Assembly: GCA_016844515.1 (NCBI GenBank)
Contig: JAERMP010000096.1
Span: forward strand, 1 to 8,045
Direction of reading: 5' to 3'
Length of the DNA stretch: 8,045 bases
Source: Thermoleophilia bacterium
GTDB lineage: Bacteria > Actinomycetota > Thermoleophilia > Gaiellales > Gaiellaceae
Shown here one piece after another: positions 5,264 to 8,045 of the stretch. Both the position numbers and the translations under genes were made by a program. Positions within the stretch are counted from its first letter, which is position 1, and each line of letters begins with the position of its first letter. Under the pieces are notes generated by a model. That model saw only the letters and a list, made by a program, of their open reading frames with translations. It made no database searches and was not told the origin of the DNA.

Positions 5264-6925
5264 ATGCTTCGTAGGCTCCGAATCGAGAACCTTGTCCTCA
5301 TTCGCGAGGCGGATCTGTCCTTCGACTCCGGCTTGAACGCGGTGACGGGGGAGACCGGTGCAGGGAAGACGATCTTCGCCCAGGCGATCGGCCTGCTCCT
5401 CGGCGCGAAGGCGGACGCATCCGCGGTCGGAGCGGATGCGTCCGAAGCGTACGTCGAGGCGGAGCTCGATGTACCCAATGGCTTCTTCGACGACGAAGAG
5501 TTGGGTGCGCTCGCCGAGCTTCGACCCGAGGGGGAGTCTGGGCTCGTGCTCGCTCGCCGCGTCTTCTCGGATGGACGCACGCGCGCCTATGCGTGGGGAC
5601 GCGCAGTCGCGCGCGAGGATGTTGCAGCGGCAGCCGAGCGCTTGATCGCGATGTCGGGGCAGTTCGAGCAGCGACGGCTCGCACGCCCGTCGTTCCAGCT
5701 CGACGTCCTCGACGCGTTCTGCGGCGCCGAGCAGTTGGAGCGACGTCGGGAAGCTGCGCTCGCTTGGCGCGAGCTGAAAGCGTCTGAGCGGCGGTACGAC
5801 GAGCTGACCCGCGACGCCGGTGCCGCGGCGGCGCGCCTCACCGAGCTCGAGGCACTCGTCGAGGGAACCGAAAGCATGGGTCCTGACGACGAGCGGACGC
5901 TACGGGCGCGGCGCGAGCGACTGCGCCACGTCGAGGAGCTCGCCGAGGGGGCGTCCAGCGCAGCCGAGGCCATCGCGCCGGAAGACGGAGACGGAGCGGC
6001 GTCGCTGACAGGGCGCGCCGAGCGAGCGCTCGCGCCGCTCGAGCGGATCGCTCCCGAGCTGGGGGCCGCGGCTGAGGAGCTCCGAGACATCATGGTGAGA
6101 CTCCGCGAGGTCGGCAGCGACCTGCACGGCTTCGCCGCGTCGCTCGATGCGGAGCCGGGAGCGCTCGACGACGTCGAGGCGAAGCTCGAGCGGATCGCCG
6201 ATCTCAAGCGCAGGTTCGGGGCAGCGACGTACGAGGAGCTCCTCGAGCGCAGGAGCGAAGCGCAGCGGGAGCTCGACGAGACGACCTCTGGGCGCGATCC
6301 GGTTGAGGCTGCGGCCGCCGCGGTTGCGGATGCCGAGGCGCGCGTCGGCGCGTTAGCCGAAGAGCTGGGGGCGGTAAGGCGCTCACACGCGAGCTCCCTC
6401 GCCGTCGCGGTCGCCGGCGAGCTCCAGTCGCTCGGCATGGGGGAGGGAGAGTTCCTCGTCGAGCTTCGTGAGCGCGAGCTCGGCGCGTCCGGCGCCGACG
6501 AGGCCGTCTTTCTCGTCCGCCCCAACTCCGGCCTCCCGTTCGCACCCGCAGGCGAGACCGCATCGGGAGGCGAGCTCTCCCGCATCGCGCTCGCGCTTGC
6601 CGCGGTCGCGGGAGGCGAGACGCTCGTGTTCGACGAGATCGACGCCGGGATCGGCGGCGTCACGGCCCATGCCGTCGCGGCGACGCTTCAGCGCCTTGCC
6701 GAGCGGGCTCAGGTGCTCACGATCACGCACCTCCCGCAGATTGCGAGCGTCGCCGATCGCCACTTCCGCGTGGAAAAGATTCCGGGAGATCCCACGCATA
6801 CGCGCATCGAGGAGCTCGACGACCTTCTCCGACGAGAGGAGCTCGAGCGGATGCTCGGTGGCCAGGAGTTCATCGCCGCGGTTGGCGGGGTCACGCGAGG
6901 CGGCGAAGGCGCGGCTCGAGACTAG
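5264..6925 (+). CDS. recN: DNA repair protein RecN (SMC-like ATPase)
   Basis: 553 residues, normal for RecN. RecN is a cytoplasmic SMC-family ATPase that gathers DNA ends at double-strand breaks and aids RecA-dependent repair. Seen in order: LRRLRIENLVLI (2-13), Walker A GETGAGKT (29-36), the SGQFEQ segment (131-136) matching the family GQ-x-E-x-Q motif, a long charged coiled-coil arm (about 155-385) with DDVEAKLERIADLKRRFG (302-319) in its returning half, ABC signature ASGGELSRIALAL (433-445), Walker B TLVFDEIDAGIGG (453-465) and the H-loop ITHLPQIAS (487-495). All ATPase motifs are intact; Walker A ends KT where most RecNs have KS, a tolerated change. The ATG at 5264 is chosen because RecN proteins begin at this MLRRLRIEN block. 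The stop overlaps the next gene by one base (TAGTG). recN after tlyA-nadK matches mycobacteria. Confidence 0.97.
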   Translation: MLRRLRIENLVLIREADLSFDSGLNAVTGETGAGKTIFAQAIGLLLGAKADASAVGADASEAYVEAELDVPNGFFDDEELGALAELRPEGESGLVLARRVFSDGRTRAYAWGRAVAREDVAAAAERLIAMSGQFEQRRLARPSFQLDVLDAFCGAEQLERRREAALAWRELKASERRYDELTRDAGAAAARLTELEALVEGTESMGPDDERTLRARRERLRHVEELAEGASSAAEAIAPEDGDGAASLTGRAERALAPLERIAPELGAAAEELRDIMVRLREVGSDLHGFAASLDAEPGALDDVEAKLERIADLKRRFGAATYEELLERRSEAQRELDETTSGRDPVEAAAAAVADAEARVGALAEELGAVRRSHASSLAVAVAGELQSLGMGEGEFLVELRERELGASGADEAVFLVRPNSGLPFAPAGETASGGELSRIALALAAVAGGETLVFDEIDAGIGGVTAHAVAATLQRLAERAQVLTITHLPQIASVADRHFRVEKIPGDPTHTRIEELDDLLRREELERMLGGQEFIAAVGGVTRGGEGAARD

Positions 6926-7344
6926 TGCCGTCATCTCACGCCTCGGTCGAGCTGCTCGCCGGACCGGACGACGTGTGGCGGTTCCTCGCCGAGCCGTATC
7001 ACCTCGCCGATTGGTGGCCCAATCTCGTCGCGGTCCACCCCGACCGGCTCGGGCTCGCCGCCGGCGCGCGCTGGCGCACTTCTTCCCACCAGGCGACGCT
7101 GTTTCGGCGGGCGGACTCAGAGGACACGCTTCTCGTGGTGACTGCGGATCCGGGATCTCACCTGACGTTCGAGTTCGTCCGCGCGAGGATGCGCGCCGAG
7201 TTGACACTCACGCGATCCGATCCCGACCGCACGCGCGCAGAGCTCCGGGTGAGCGGACCGCTGCTGCTGGGCTTCTCTCGCGGCATTGCGAGAGACGCGC
7301 TGACACGCCTTCACAACCTCGTCCAGACTGCCGCCACGGTCTGA
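6925..7344 (+). CDS. Small SRPBCC/START-like fold protein, function unknown
   Basis: 139 residues. The N-terminal pattern HASVELLAGPDDVWRFLAEP followed by YHLADWWPNL (25-34) is typical of SRPBCC (polyketide cyclase/dehydrase-like, Bet v1-fold) proteins: a first strand, a V-W-x-F-L helix and a W-x-P loop. The middle holds alternating strands (ARWRTSS, DTLLVVTADP, HLTFEFV, AELTLTR, RAELRVSG), and residues 117-139 would form the long C-terminal helix that closes the hydrophobic cavity. The fold binds lipid-like or aromatic ligands in many proteins, but no specific ligand or enzyme activity can be read here. The GTG at 6925 shares one base with the recN stop, so the gene is probably translated from the recN transcript. 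In mycobacteria this slot between recN and pyrG holds Rv1697 and Rv1698 instead. No signal peptide or membrane segment. Confidence 0.85.
   Translation: MPSSHASVELLAGPDDVWRFLAEPYHLADWWPNLVAVHPDRLGLAAGARWRTSSHQATLFRRADSEDTLLVVTADPGSHLTFEFVRARMRAELTLTRSDPDRTRAELRVSGPLLLGFSRGIARDALTRLHNLVQTAATV

Positions 7345-8045
<701 letters not shown>

Noticed and set aside
698..6400. Frequent GAGCTCG/CGAGCTC words looking like a dispersed repeat
   Set aside because: They encode Glu-Leu and Ala-Arg-Ala rich helices with GC-biased codons; they have no regular spacing or extended identity.
5587..6663. 358-residue open frame on the minus strand opposite recN, rich in Ser, Ala and Arg
   Set aside because: Low-complexity composition is the antisense reflection of the Glu/Leu/Ala-rich RecN coiled coil.

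Overview
The window is a GC-rich, gene-dense housekeeping segment with every gene on the + strand. It most likely comes from an actinobacterium. The order tlyA-nadK-recN-(...)-pyrG matches the Mycobacterium tuberculosis Rv1694-Rv1699 region. The tandem 'EPxIxGTxxxGxRLTAxxGxWxGxQP' Ig-like domains and the short IspA type fit my recollection of the class Thermoleophilia (Gaiellales/Solirubrobacterales-like). That class-level assignment is an inference; no rRNA or marker tree is available here.

Layout. (1) 1-1661: the 3' end of accC (biotin carboxylase), nusB, a small helical protein in the XseB position, and ispA (polyprenyl synthase), packed with ATGA or longer overlaps, so probably one transcript. 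(2) 1662-2273: a short intergenic region with a possible promoter and a 13-bp palindrome, then a secreted NlpC/P60 peptidase. (3) 2292-3876: tlyA (rRNA 2'-O-methyltransferase) overlapping nadK (NAD kinase). (4) 3924-5048: a secreted protein of unknown role with two tandem Ig-like domains and a third beta-rich domain. It has the best ribosome binding site of any non-overlapping gene here and ends at an 11-bp GC hairpin. (5) 5264-7344: recN (DNA repair ATPase) overlapping a small SRPBCC-fold protein by one base. (6) 7372-8045: the 5' part of pyrG (CTP synthase), running off the window.

The genes supply unrelated core functions: fatty-acid precursor synthesis, transcription antitermination, isoprenoid chain synthesis, rRNA modification, NADP supply, recombination repair and CTP synthesis. 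They look like an ancient conserved neighbourhood rather than a dedicated pathway. The front half follows the Bacillus subtilis order accC-nusB-xseA-xseB-ispA-dxs-tlyA-argR-recN, but xseA, dxs and argR are absent. The rear half follows the mycobacterial order. Two secreted-protein genes sit at junctions between core genes.

I see no RNA gene, mobile element, CRISPR array or defence system, and no convincing new system. The points worth a second look are the xseA-less XseB-like protein, an IspA lacking a conserved lysine-containing loop, the secreted Ig-like protein, and several starts placed so close to TANNNT boxes that leaderless transcripts are likely. No stretch over 300 bases lacks a gene; the longest is 5049-5263.
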